This document shows, in pieces, positions 31,432 to 40,315 of a stretch of DNA of 64,000 bases. The position numbers and the translations under genes were made by a program. The notes under the pieces were generated by a model. It had not been told where the DNA came from. It did no database searches and saw only the letters and a program-made list of their open reading frames with translations. Source of the stretch: Corythucha ciliata (lineage: Eukaryota > Arthropoda > Insecta > Hemiptera > Tingidae); the NCBI GenBank assembly GCA_038030265.1, contig CM075940.1, forward strand, positions 558,001-622,000. Direction: 5' to 3'. Position 1 is the stretch's first letter, and each line of letters begins with the position of its first letter.

Positions 31432-32293
31432 ATTTCACGACCTTCGGAGGCTTGAGCGCTGGATGGCGCCTGACCCGGAAAATGGGGTTTTAACCTCGCA
31501 ACATGATGTTTACCCAAGTTCTGTCGGGTGGCGGACTCCAGCACGTATATTGCGTCACTAAGTTGTTCGCGTACCTTGAAGGGACCCTCATATTTCGGGG
31601 TAAGCTTCCGCGAATAGTGCTTTGCTGCGGACGATAGCGTGTGTCCCAACCTCCAGACTAAGTCACCTTTCCGGTAAGTCTGTGGACGCCTATGCAGGTT
31701 ATAATGTTTTGACTGCCGTTCGCTTGCCTGCCACATATTGTCTCTGGCCTGCTGCTCGCATGCACCCGTTTCTTGCAAGTAGTCAGCCCATTCAGTGGGC
31801 TCGTACGACTTAGGGTTGCCGGGACCCTCGATCGTGTGGGCCTCAGGCACTCCAAAGTATAACTCCCTCCTGAGATTCAGGAATGCAGGCGTATAACCGG
31901 TCGAATCGTGTTTATTGGTGTTTATACTTAACATCATTTGGGGTAATTGTCGGTCCCAATCTTTTTGCTCGCGGTCGGTATAGGCGGTCAGCATTCGTTT
32001 TATCACTTGATTCGTACGCTCCACGGGGTTAGCCTGCGGGTGGTAAGCGGGTGTCGTCACCGGAGTAATGCCTAATTCTTTTAGCTGGTCGGTAAATTCT
32101 TTGGAAACAAACGGAGTTCCGTTATCCGTGCGGAGTTGTATGGGCGTTCCCCATCGGTATAAAACGCGCTGACAAAAGTGGTCCCATACCACACTGGAGG
32201 TGGCCGACCGGACGGGAATTATCTCGACCCACTTCGTGAACGTATCCAGGAAGACTAGGATGTATCGATTCCCCTTGCGGGACCGCGGATCGG
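31432..32293 (-). pseudogene. Gypsy integrase core and C-terminus, inverted
   Basis: The minus-strand frame (32,393-31,428, 321 codons) begins in leader sequence, then reads DPRSRKGNRYILVFLDTFTK, LRTDNGTPF and NPVERTNQVIK. It continues past the point where the plus-strand copy breaks: DWDRQLPQMMLSINTNKHDS, the HYNLHRRPQTYRKGDLVWRL segment and a GPY/F-type module LTPKYEGPFKVRE. It ends SAQASEGREI just before the polypurine tract. It overlaps 30,946-31,275 by about 330 bp in inverted orientation. The first catalytic Asp is lost at the deletion junction. Confidence 0.9.
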
Positions 32294-32300
32294 GCCCCAC
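32281..32300 (-). other. Deletion junction with 8-bp microhomology
   Basis: Minus strand: the primer-binding-site region ...CGTGGGGCCC continues directly into GATCCGCGGTCCC of integrase. The intact integrase reads CATGGGGCCCTATCCGCGG (30,938-30,956). TGGGGCCC is shared, so gag, protease, RT and RNase H were removed between two copies of it. Confidence 0.8.
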
Positions 32301-32311
32301 GTTGGGCGCCA
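32294..32311 (-). promoter_or_regulatory. Gypsy tRNA primer-binding site
   Basis: Minus strand TGGCGCCCAACGTGGGGC, four bases after the LTR terminus (...TACA). This form is typical of the primer-binding site of LTR elements. Confidence 0.8.
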
Positions 32312-32314
32312 AAT

Positions 32315-32879
32315 TTGTAGCGGAATCGTGGGTTGTAGGCTTGGCGTCCTCCAGAGGGGGGGGGGGAAACACACAATCACCGATGTCACCCAATAATTGG
32401 TGAAATTAAAGGAAATCTTTATTAGATGCCGCTAACTCAAACAACTGGCAATCCAAACGGGGGGGGGGAGAGACAATTTAGTTGCACAATTAGCAATTGA
32501 ACGGGGGGGGGGAGACAAAAAATAAATAAATAAATAAAAATAAGACCGACCTTCTTTCGGGAAACGGTGATTGGTTGAGGTGGTGCAGTGAAGCGGGGGG
32601 GGGGATGACAACAGTAATCAATAGGATAATGAGGCACGCTTATCTTGATCAAGAAACGTTAGACAGGGGGAAATCTCGTCGGCGAGAGGTGAAGCTGTTA
32701 AGGGAAAAAAAAACTAGGAAGAGGATAACTTCGGTCTTCGGCTGCTTTCTAGCCTCACACGTATGTTACACGACACCAGTAACTGATAGGGGAAAATACG
32801 TAAGGGGGGGGGGACAATAATACGACAATACGAGTTAACAGAAAAGCCACTCTGGGCAGTCCCACAGGGACACGGCAAC
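32315..32879 (-). repeat. 3' part of gypsy LTR, inverted
   Basis: The reverse complement matches 35,781-36,347 of the full LTR, including its five C-tracts (here G-tracts). It is broken at 32,879, where sequence of another origin begins. Confidence 0.88.
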
Positions 32880-34895
32880 GGTTGCTACGGTTCCCTTTTA
32901 AGCACGCTTGTGAAGGGAACCGGAATCTCTGTTCAACGCTCGTCTTATAATATTTTGACATCAGACTAGTGGTCCTCCATTATTAAAAAAAATAAAAAAG
33001 TAAAAAACATAATAGGAATAAAATTACAAACTAGAAATTTCTGTATGCGTTTACTATAAAAGTTTTTGTTAGATGTATTGCCAACAAATTCATCTCAGAG
33101 GCTTGACTTTTGGTTAAATAATTCATTTATTTTTTTTCTTAAACGTAGTTAATGTCGTTCTTGAGGAAGTTAAGCTCGCAGGTAGTTTGTTAAAAAGATT
33201 CACACCAGTGTGCCAGTACATTTTTTGTGCTGTACTCGTTTTGACAAGTGGAGATTTTAAAGTTATCCTATCACCACTCCTAGTTGTTGTTCCGGATGTA
33301 TTGATGGGCACTCACAAAGAGCGTCACATTGTCTGCTGAGATGACATGATATGTTCCCAATATTAGGTATGCTGGCGTTTTGTAAACCGAAAGCGATAAA
33401 CTTTGTTTTGTTGAAACTAAGAGTTAGTTTCTTGTCTTGAACCAATTATTTAGAGAGGCTAGATTAAGTGCGGTTGTATTCCTCACTTCTTCCCATGAGT
33501 TGCCCGTGACAAATATGGCCGAGTCATCTGCAAAACTCGGGATGTCACCGTTTATATGGCAGTCAAAGAGCCCGTTCGCGTATATAATATAAAATAACGG
33601 CGCAAGCACCGTACCCTGAGGGACCGAGAATTCAAAAGTACACGGGCTACTATGACATTCGCCAATTTTAACTACCTGCTCGCGTAGTGAAAGATAACTC
33701 TTAGTCCATTTAATGAAACCCGGATGGAAATTTAACGATATCAGAGTTTCAATCAGGTTGGTATGCGGGATAGACTCAAATGCCTTAGTCATGTCTTTGA
33801 AAACTACGATTACCTTTTTCCCTCTCTCTAGCGCCAGTGTGATTTTTTCCAATAGACTGCTAACCGCATTAAACGTACATTTGCCTGGCTGAAAGCCGTA
33901 TTGATGATCATTTATTATTTCATTCTGTTCGAGGTACTCTACTAGGTACAACTTGAGGGCTTTTTCTATTATTTTGGCGAAGTTCGACAATAGAGGTCTG
34001 TAATTGCTAACTTCCTGAGGATCTCCCGCTTTAAATAGGGGTGTAATGATAGCCTTTTTTATATATATTCAGAAAAATTCCCTTTGTGCAGCTTATATTA
34101 ATAAGATGCGTCAAAGGTCTTAAAATAAAATCTTTTATTTTTTTAATAGTCATTAACTGACACCCCGTCAAACCCCGGACTCGAACCTCCCCTTAAGCTT
34201 GCTATAATCTTGTCCACCATACCTTCTGTTATTTGCCAGAACGGTTGGGCTGAGCCGTCCGTGGGTATTCTCGGGTCGTCCGCAATGAATGATTGGTCGG
34301 CTAACCTTAGCTCCTACGGTTGAAAAATGTTTGTTGAATGCGTTTGCGATCTCCTTACTGTCCGTCTTTGTATCCATGATTTTTCCCTCCCATTTTATTG
34401 AGCCAATGTCGGTCTTAACCTTTCTTCTCCCTAGGGCTTCATTAATCACTTTCCAGGCAGCTCTCGAATTATTACCTGCTTCGTCTAGCTTATTAGAGAA
34501 GTATGTATCTTTAGCCTTTCGGATGAGTTCTGTTAAATGATTCCTAAACTTTTTAAACCAATCCGCAGTCTTGTGTCAAACGGAGCTTTCCGTAGTTTGA
34601 AGCTAAGTTTTTCTTTTTCCCGGATACTCCTCATTAAACCAGGTCTCTTATTCAAAGGCAATTGTTAAATAGTCCCTTCGGTCCTGCGAACAGAGATGTC
34701 ATCAAATTAAATTTAAAATCTGAGACTCCGTTTTTGGACAAAAACAAACTGACGTCTTCTCCTATTTTACACCCATATTCCTCGATAGTTCACGACCCTT
34801 CGCTATCATCTAGAAGTAATAAAACTCCCTCAAATCACAGGCCAACAAGTGAGACAGAAGACGGAGCGAGTAAGTTTCTCTCTCCTCGAAGCCCT
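32880..34895 (-). mobile_element. Non-LTR retrotransposon fragment, 5'-truncated
   Basis: It lies between the broken inverted LTR and the start of the full LTR. The 3' end is toward 32,985, where the strand is A/T-rich. The 3' untranslated part covers about 32,985-33,120. The 95 bases before that (32,880-32,984) are unassigned. The 5' end is cut at the LTR start. Confidence 0.7.
33123..34449 (-). pseudogene. Non-LTR reverse transcriptase (Jockey/CR1-like), frameshifted
   Basis: Minus-strand pieces in order. MINEALGRRKVKTDIGSIKW and IANAFNKHFSTVGAKVS (34,449-34,290) are the pre-RT region. LSNFAKIIEKALKLYLVEYL, INDHQYGFQPGKCTFNAV, VVFKDMTKAFESIPH, VPQGTVLAPLFYIIYANGLF and PSFADDSAIFVTGNSWEEV give RT motifs 1 to 5; the usual YADD is FADD and the motif A Asp is present (FKDMTKAF). 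LSFNKTKFIAFG follows. The C-terminal YWHTGVNLFNKLPASLTSSR (33,200) is typical of these elements. At least three frame changes or stops interrupt it. Confidence 0.85.
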
Positions 34896-36347
34896 TGTAA
34901 CGAGATTTTCTCTCGTTATATTTCAGCGTCGAGTATGACTAACAGTTTATTTCGTTTTCGTTAATTTTGAATGAATTATAGTTTTTTTTCCACCCCAAAC
35001 CAATCGTCACCGATTATCCTCCACAGCCGCCAGAGGGCAGAGGCTTATTCATTTCGTTTATTTTTTTTTGTTGTTGATCAACTCCAACCCGCACTACCTT
35101 TGGTGGTCTCCTGTTCGGAAGATCGGACTTTGCACCGGAGCATCAGAGTAGGTTTTTTTTTGTTCTCGGTAAAATAAAATAAAAAAAAGTGACGAGTGAG
35201 AGATTAGTAAAGTGGTGGCCCTCAAGTCGACTCGAGATGTACGTACCGTTCGCCAGTTCCGGAAGGATTGATTACATCTAGAGTGGATGGTTTTCTGGAA
35301 CTCGCACTATTTCCGTTTATCGTTTATTTCCCCCCTTTCACGTTCGAAGGGTGGATTATTCCTCCCGCAAGAGGATAAGTAAACTCGAGTCAAAGGACGG
35401 AGGCTGCCCGAGGACGTGGACACGACCACGAGAACGGCAACTTTCGGTGACAAGTCTTGTTCCCGTAAAGTTTGCCTCGTCAGTTACGATCCCGCAACCC
35501 GGCAATCCGGTAAAATTATTAAACTGTATATATTTGCCATAACCCCGCCCTCCGTGTCAATGGGTGCCTTTTAATAATTAGGGTTTATGTACCGCCTTAT
35601 TCTATCGCCCCGTTGAGGCCTACTGGTTCGAGCCACCGCTGAATCGTAGTTCGCTCATTCGGATCCTCTCGATACTGTCGCCTTGGGAAGAAGCAGGCTC
35701 ACCCCCATTGAGACGTTTAATATTCGGCGCTACCCCGCTCGCCCGGTTTGGAAGAAACTAGATTTTATTTATTTAATTTGTTGCCGTGTCCCTGTGGGAC
35801 TGCCCAGAGTGGCTTTTCTGTTAACTCGTATTGTCGTATTATTGTCCCCCCCCCCTTACGTATTTTCCCCTATCAGTTACTGGTGTCGTGTAACATACGT
35901 GTGAGGCTAGAAAGCAGCCGAAGACCGAAGTTATCCTCTTCCTAGTTTTTTTTTCCCTTAACAGCTTCACCTCTCGCCGACGAGATTTCCCCCTGTCTAA
36001 CGTTTCTTGATCAAGATAAGCGTGCCTCATTATCCTATTGATTACTGTTGTCATCCCCCCCCCCCGCTTCACTGCACCACCTCAACCAATCACCGTTTCC
36101 CGAAAGAAGGTCGGTCTTATTTTTATTTATTTATTTTTTTTTTGTCTCCCCCCCCCCCGTTCAATTGCTAATTGTGCAACTAAATTGTCTCTCCCCCCCC
36201 CCCCGTTTGGATTGCCAGTTGTTTGAGTTAGCGGCATCTAATAAAGATTTCCTTTAATTTCACCAATTATTGGGTGACATCGGTGATTGTGTGTTTCCCC
36301 CCCCCCCTCTGGAGGACGCCAAGCCTACAACCCACGATTCCGCTACA
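34896..36347 (+). repeat. Full-length gypsy LTR (1,452 bp)
   Basis: It starts TGTAACGAG and ends ...CGCTACA, giving TG...CA termini, followed by AATTTG, the beginning of the primer-binding site. Its first 137 bp and last 565 bp match the inverted pieces at 31.3 and 32.3-32.9 kb. It carries five long C-tracts in its last 500 bp and several A/T tracts. A promoter within it was not identified with confidence. Confidence 0.88.
35845..36308 (+). repeat. Five poly-C tracts in the LTR
   Basis: Runs of about 10-13 C at roughly 35,847, 36,055, 36,149, 36,193 and 36,298. The same tracts appear as poly-G in the inverted copy with slightly different lengths, consistent with slippage. Confidence 0.9.
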
Positions 36348-36432
36348 AATTTGCCCATGCTGAGCAGAGGGGGGAAGTAGGCCTTGCCAGCCAGGCTCAT
36401 GTTAGAAGGGAGCCGAACGCCTCCGATGCCGA

Positions 36433-37533
36433 TTACTGCCTAGCACGGTTCTCGACAGCTGATTTTAAGAGCTGTCGCCGATACTGGCCTCTGGCTGCGA
36501 TCACTGAAGTCTTATCAGTGATGGCGAGAATACGACATCCAGTCAAGAAGATCGCATTTCTATTGGCGCTCCAGTTATCTGGTACGTGTTCGTAACGACC
36601 GAAGTCGTAGCAAGCCCAAGGACGGTAAGCACCGTCGCCTTCTGCGATATCAAAATCATTCTTCCTGATGCGTAGTCCAAACACGCGGACGCATGATGCG
36701 CTGCGGATGTCTAATATGCTGCGGCATAACGTCTGTGATTCGTGGTCGCTGTAGTATCTGCCACGATTGAAAACACCCCGTTCGGTGATATTCAGGAAGG
36801 CTTCTAAGCTTACGGTGCCTTCCTTTGACTCGTGGAGAGCTGCATCTTTCTTGTAATTCATAAGAGCGTTAATCTCTATTGATACAGCATCCATCACAGC
36901 TGAGCAGTATTGATAACGAGGAATATCGACCTCGAACTCTCCAGCTGGTGCGCATCCACGGAGCAGTCTTTGCTGATTCACAGACAGAATCGAAGCGGGA
37001 TACCAACCGAGAAGATTTACCGTGGGCATGTCCCTTGTGGTATCTTCGATTGGCACAACGACATCGACGTCGTTTTCGTCTTCGCTCGATGACGCCTCCT
37101 CATGACCTGCTTCAGCGATGAGTTCAGCTAGAAGCGCGTCAGGTTCACGAGCGGCGCGAGGGGGGCGATCAGCTTCAACGTTCTCTGCCCTCTCTCTCGG
37201 TTGTCTATCGGCAACAGCGGCCAATGGCCGCAATCGATTAATCTCCCATAATGAACCGTCGTCTCGGCGAGGATTCGCTGTAAAATCAATGTCTTGGCGC
37301 ATGCGCTCAAGACAGAAGACGGGAGCAGGTAGTGCTTCGTAGTAGTTGTGGGTCAAAAGCCCGACCCGGCCGAAGTCTCCGTTATCGTTGGGTCTCTTTA
37401 CGAGCATTACACGTCGTGTGCCGGTAGTATCTTTAAAGTCGCCGACTGAGCGTAAATACGCATTAATAGGCATCGTAACAGGATACAAATTTTCGTGTTG
37501 CAGACGTTGTAGAAGTCGGAGATCGTCTCCGGT
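36433..37533 (-). CDS. Long antisense ORF between gypsy LTR and gag, origin unknown
   Basis: On the strand opposite to gypsy an open frame of about 365 codons lies exactly where the gypsy leader and gag N-terminus should be. The frame runs on formally to 37,668, but the part beyond about 37,535 is the complement of gag. It contains a strongly acidic loop (ASSSEDENDVDVVVPIED) in the middle and a well-structured C-terminal half. Its base composition is more GC-balanced than its surroundings. I recognise no domain. It could be an endogenised viral structural protein, a captured host gene, or an antisense accessory gene of this gypsy lineage. An intact frame this long argues for recent acquisition or selection. 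The left boundary coincides with loss of the primer-binding site after AATTTG (36,353). Confidence 0.55.
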   Translation of the reverse strand, partial: TGDDLRLLQRLQHENLYPVTMPINAYLRSVGDFKDTTGTRRVMLVKRPNDNGDFGRVGLLTHNYYEALPAPVFCLERMRQDIDFTANPRRDDGSLWEINRLRPLAAVADRQPRERAENVEADRPPRAAREPDALLAELIAEAGHEEASSSEDENDVDVVVPIEDTTRDMPTVNLLGWYPASILSVNQQRLLRGCAPAGEFEVDIPRYQYCSAVMDAVSIEINALMNYKKDAALHESKEGTVSLEAFLNITERGVFNRGRYYSDHESQTLCRSILDIRSASCVRVFGLRIRKNDFDIAEGDGAYRPWACYDFGRYEHVPDNWSANRNAIFLTGCRILAITDKTSVIAARGQYRRQLLKSAVENRARQ

Positions 37534-38414
37534 ACCCCGTTGCACTGGTTTCGTCTTAACCGTACTGGCTGGAAGGATTGGGCGTGTTTCCTTCAGGCTT
37601 TTGAGAAAAGGTTTATTCCGGAAGAGTTTTCGAAAACACTTAAAGACGAAATCAGGAAAAGGACTCAAGGCGTTGACGAACCAATAGCTGACTATGCTGA
37701 TTGTTTGAGGGGGCTCATGGCTCGACTCCCACAGCCGGTAACCCCTCAGAAGGAACTAAAAAAGATTCGCGACAACCTTAATCCAACTCTTAAACGGAAA
37801 TTGGCTGGTAAAGAATTTCGGTCCACCCAGCAGTTGGTGGAAGCTGGCACGAGAGAGGAAAAGGTGGAGCGTGAGTGCGCTGCGTATAAACCTCCCCCTC
37901 TCCCATTTCACAGCTTACTCCCATCATATGCGCCAGCCACACCGCCAAAATCCGCTAGGGCTTCGGTGGCGGCTATGGATGAAGCCCCTGGGCCTTCCAC
38001 GGCCAGGGAGTTCAACGGGTCGTGCTGGAACTGACGCTCCCTAGGACACCGTTATTCCAACTGCCCTTCCCCTAGGGCAATTTTTTGCTACCGCTGCGGT
38101 ATCCGAGGTCAAACCACAAAGAACTGTTCATGCCGGTTGAAAGGTGAACGTGCGGGGACTTCAAGTGTTCCACGCCCCTCACGACCTGAGCCGGCAGGTG
38201 TAGCCCCTCGGGGCGGGGCCCCGGTAGAGCTTATGGAGATATCCGTAAACAATCCCGGTCTCTCATCTATAGCGAGGCCCCGCTATTACATTCCCCTTGT
38301 AATCGGAGGGATTTCGTTAATCGCCCTGGTGGACACAGGCGCTTCAGAGAGCTTTATTGGCACTGAGGCTTTGTCCAAACTCAGGCTTGCGGAAAAAGAA
38401 CTTAGTGAGATTCT
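37534..38414 (+). pseudogene. Gypsy gag (C-terminal capsid, nucleocapsid) and protease N-terminus
   Basis: The frame reads LHWFRLNRTGWKDWACFLQA and FIPEEFSKTLKDEIRKRTQG, the conserved gypsy capsid region, then a Pro/Ala-rich linker. The first zinc knuckle reads CWN-stop-RSLGHRYSNC: TGA at 38,032-38,034 replaces the second Cys of CX2CX4HX4C. The second knuckle CYRCGIRGQTTKNC has Gln in place of His. The protease active site is LVDTGASESFIG (38,330), with the catalytic Asp intact. The frame reaches KELSEI at 38,412, where the PLE begins. It continues in frame with 28,830 onwards. Confidence 0.88.
38402..38414 (+). repeat. Inner 13-bp duplication, right copy (TTAGTGAGATTCT)
   Basis: Identical to 28,826-28,838. 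It forms the left boundary of the second PLE pair. Confidence 0.9.
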
Positions 38415-38890
38415 TTGAGTATAAACATTCAAGTTTTATTAATGGCCGACTAGTTTCGGAGTAGACTGCACTCCATTTTCGAGGCCGAAACAACTAAAAG
38501 GAGACATCACAACAATCAACAAGAATTCTCAACAATTATTAAAAATCTAGCTTAACGTTTACTCACATCTCTTTGACAAACGTCTCACGCAAAATTCCCA
38601 AAAATCCCGGCGACGGATGTACAAGGAAACTTGTTTCTGTACTAAATGATTTAAACCCTTTTATCTTTCAAGACAGAGAGCCACACCCCCTCAACCCACT
38701 CCCATATCTGCTTTTTCCACCGCTTCTCTTATACATTGCCAAAACGTTCTTATACGGTTCTACTCCAACACTATCCAACTGAAAATTGACAGTTTTTTCC
38801 CCCAAATTTATATGTAATTTTTCCAAGACTTTTAATTTTTCGCAGTTGTTCTCCCGATCCAATATACTAACGTCTTTAAAATTAAGACGT
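38415..38890 (-). mobile_element. PLE copy 2a (inner arm)
   Basis: Minus-strand 3' end of the PLE with the GIY-YIG C-terminus (DRENN to the final Gly/Ser tail), cut at 38,885-38,890 where an inverted copy starts. The terminal part beyond GAGTATAAAC is absent. Variants GTATAAAC and CCACCGCTTC equal those of copy 1b. Confidence 0.85.
38444..38486 (-). ncRNA. Hammerhead-like motif, PLE copy 2a
   Basis: Same sequence as the motif in copy 1a. Confidence 0.4.
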
Positions 38891-39207
38891 CTTTAAGATA
38901 TGGGAGTGGGTTGAGGGGGTGTGGCTCTCTGTCTTGAAAGATAAAAGGGTTTAAATCATTTAGTACAGAAACAAGTTTCCTTGTACATCCGTCGCCGGGA
39001 TTTTTGGGAATTTTGCGTGAGACGTTTGTCAAAGAGATGTGAGTAAACGTTAAGCTAGATTTTTAATAATTGTTGAGAATTCTTGTTGATTGTTGTGATG
39101 TCTCCTTTTAGTTGTTTCGGCCTCGAAAATGGAGTGCAGTCTACTCCGAAACTAGTCGGCCATTAATAAAACTTGAATGTTTGTACTCAAATAATCTTTA
39201 ATTACTT
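38891..39207 (+). mobile_element. PLE copy 2b (outer arm)
   Basis: Plus-strand 3' end of the PLE starting at GATATGGGAGTGGG. It ends at 39,207, next to the host duplication AATTATTAGGTCT. The variant GTTTGTACTC equals that of copy 1a. Together with copy 2a it forms a head-to-head inverted pair with a junction at about 38,885-38,898. Confidence 0.85.
39119..39161 (+). ncRNA. Hammerhead-like motif, PLE copy 2b
   Basis: Same layout as the motif in copy 1b. Confidence 0.4.
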
Positions 39208-39220
39208 AATTATTAGGTCT
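39208..39220 (+). repeat. Outer 13-bp target duplication, right copy
   Basis: AATTATTAGGTCT, identical to 25,594-25,606. Confidence 0.9.
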
Positions 39221-39429
39221 GTTCCTGGACCGTCAGGATTGTTAGGCACCTCTTCCTCCTCGTACTTCAGCCCTCGCCTTTCGTCCCCTCTTGTCCAAAT
39301 CTATCATATTTGTACTACTAGTCTCGCGGTCGCGACACCGCATGGCAACTCTGCTCCGAAAATGTTCCAAACATCTCGATGAAACCGACCCGTATTATTA
39401 AAGTAAAGAGTTTAATTGTTTCAAAATAG

Positions 39430-39515
39430 CCCAGCAGTGGCCGAGGTCGCTAGGGCGTCGAATCTCATGTCCAGTTATCGTTTGCTGAGTGGGTTAGATT
39501 CCCACTACAGGCTGG
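39430..39515 (+). repeat. tRNA-like (SINE or tRNA pseudogene) sequence
   Basis: GTGGCCGAGGTCGCTAGGGC resembles a class II (Ser/Leu type) A box, and GGGTTAGATTCCCAC, about 60 bases on, resembles a B box. The acceptor stem does not pair well, so this is a tRNA-derived SINE head or a pseudogene rather than a tRNA gene. Confidence 0.45.
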
Positions 39516-39764
39516 ATTATTTGAAGCAAAGGTCAACTTATGTGTAAAAGAGTTAAAAAGTAAAGTGTGTGCTCTTGCCCGCGTCCACGACACCTAAAAA
39601 CGTAAAGCCCCGTTGGTTTTGTTTCAAAATAAACATAAGACAAGATTAACACGGTAATCGTAAAATACGCAACATAACACATACGCAAGGTATCTGAAAG
39701 AAGAACATGAAACATCAAGGTAACAAAGATAGAAAATAGTCATGAAAATCATCCCAGTTGATAG

Positions 39765-40315
39765 AATTTGTGGAGATATGAGCGTCTGCCTGGGGGCATT
39801 AGTCCTCAGTGGCCAATTAAAGTACCTAAACTTCAGACATGAATAAACCGGAAGAACTTTTTCACTGAACATATTCATGTAACTGGTCTCATTCAACGTG
39901 TATTATGAAGCCCAATGCGAATATGACCGCCGGCCGGCGACTACCAGGGGCGTTCGCCCCCAGCGGCAAATCAAAGTCTCTAAATTTGAGACATGAATTA
40001 ACCAAATGAACTTGGCCATGTGGTCTCAGACAGGTTTTACCTGAATACGAATATCAGCGTCTGCAGGCGTCCAACGAGAGGGTGTTTAGCCCCCAGAGGT
40101 AAATAAAGTTTCTGAAGGCAAATGGTAATAAATAATATTCGTATTCAGCTCCAAAAAACCTGTAGAGTGAAACCAATTTGGTGAATCTGTTCTTCCAGTT
40201 ATATTCATGTACCAAAGTCGGGGAATTTGATTTGCTGCAAAGGGCAAACTCCCCAGGCAGACGTTCAAATTCATATTCGGTTCCATAAACTCTTTCGATT
40301 GAGACCATTTACATT
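39765..40315. repeat. Diverged tandem units with an inverted half
   Basis: Forward units begin near 39,777 (GAGCGTCTGCCTGGGGGCA, ... ACATGAATAAACCGGAAGAA, ... GGTCTCATT) and near 39,930-40,100 (GCGTTCGCCCCCAGCGGCAA, ... ACATGAATTAACC, ... GGTCTCAGAC, ... AGCGTCTGCAGGCG). From about 40,130 to 40,310 the complement carries the same order (GAACGTCTGCCTGGGGA, ... ACATGAATATAACTGGAAGA), so the array is inverted there. Confidence 0.65.

Larger units (their letters stand above)
25607..39207. mobile_element. Composite insertion: PLE pair, circularly permuted gypsy, PLE pair
   Basis: The outer ends are PLE termini flanked by the duplication AATTATTAGGTCT. The inner junctions are PLE termini flanked by TTAGTGAGATTCT (28,826-28,838 and 38,402-38,414), which lies in the gypsy protease gene. 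Reading the gypsy from 28,826 rightwards gives protease C-terminus, reverse transcriptase, RNase H and integrase, then rearranged LTR and integrase pieces, then LTR, gag and protease N-terminus up to 38,414. This is a circular permutation. Removing one copy of the 13-bp repeat and joining the ends gives an unbroken frame, KELSEILPRPIQL. Variant bases pair outer arm with outer arm and inner arm with inner arm. Confidence 0.85.

Noticed and set aside
34289..34964. Plus-strand frames in the non-LTR region
   Set aside because: They are opposite to the clear reverse transcriptase reading on the minus strand.
36287..36595. Plus-strand frame across LTR end and downstream segment
   Set aside because: It starts in LTR sequence and passes the LTR boundary; the antisense frame is far longer and more protein-like.
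39430..39515. Functional class II tRNA gene
   Set aside because: A and B boxes are present but the acceptor and anticodon stems do not pair convincingly; kept only as SINE or pseudogene.
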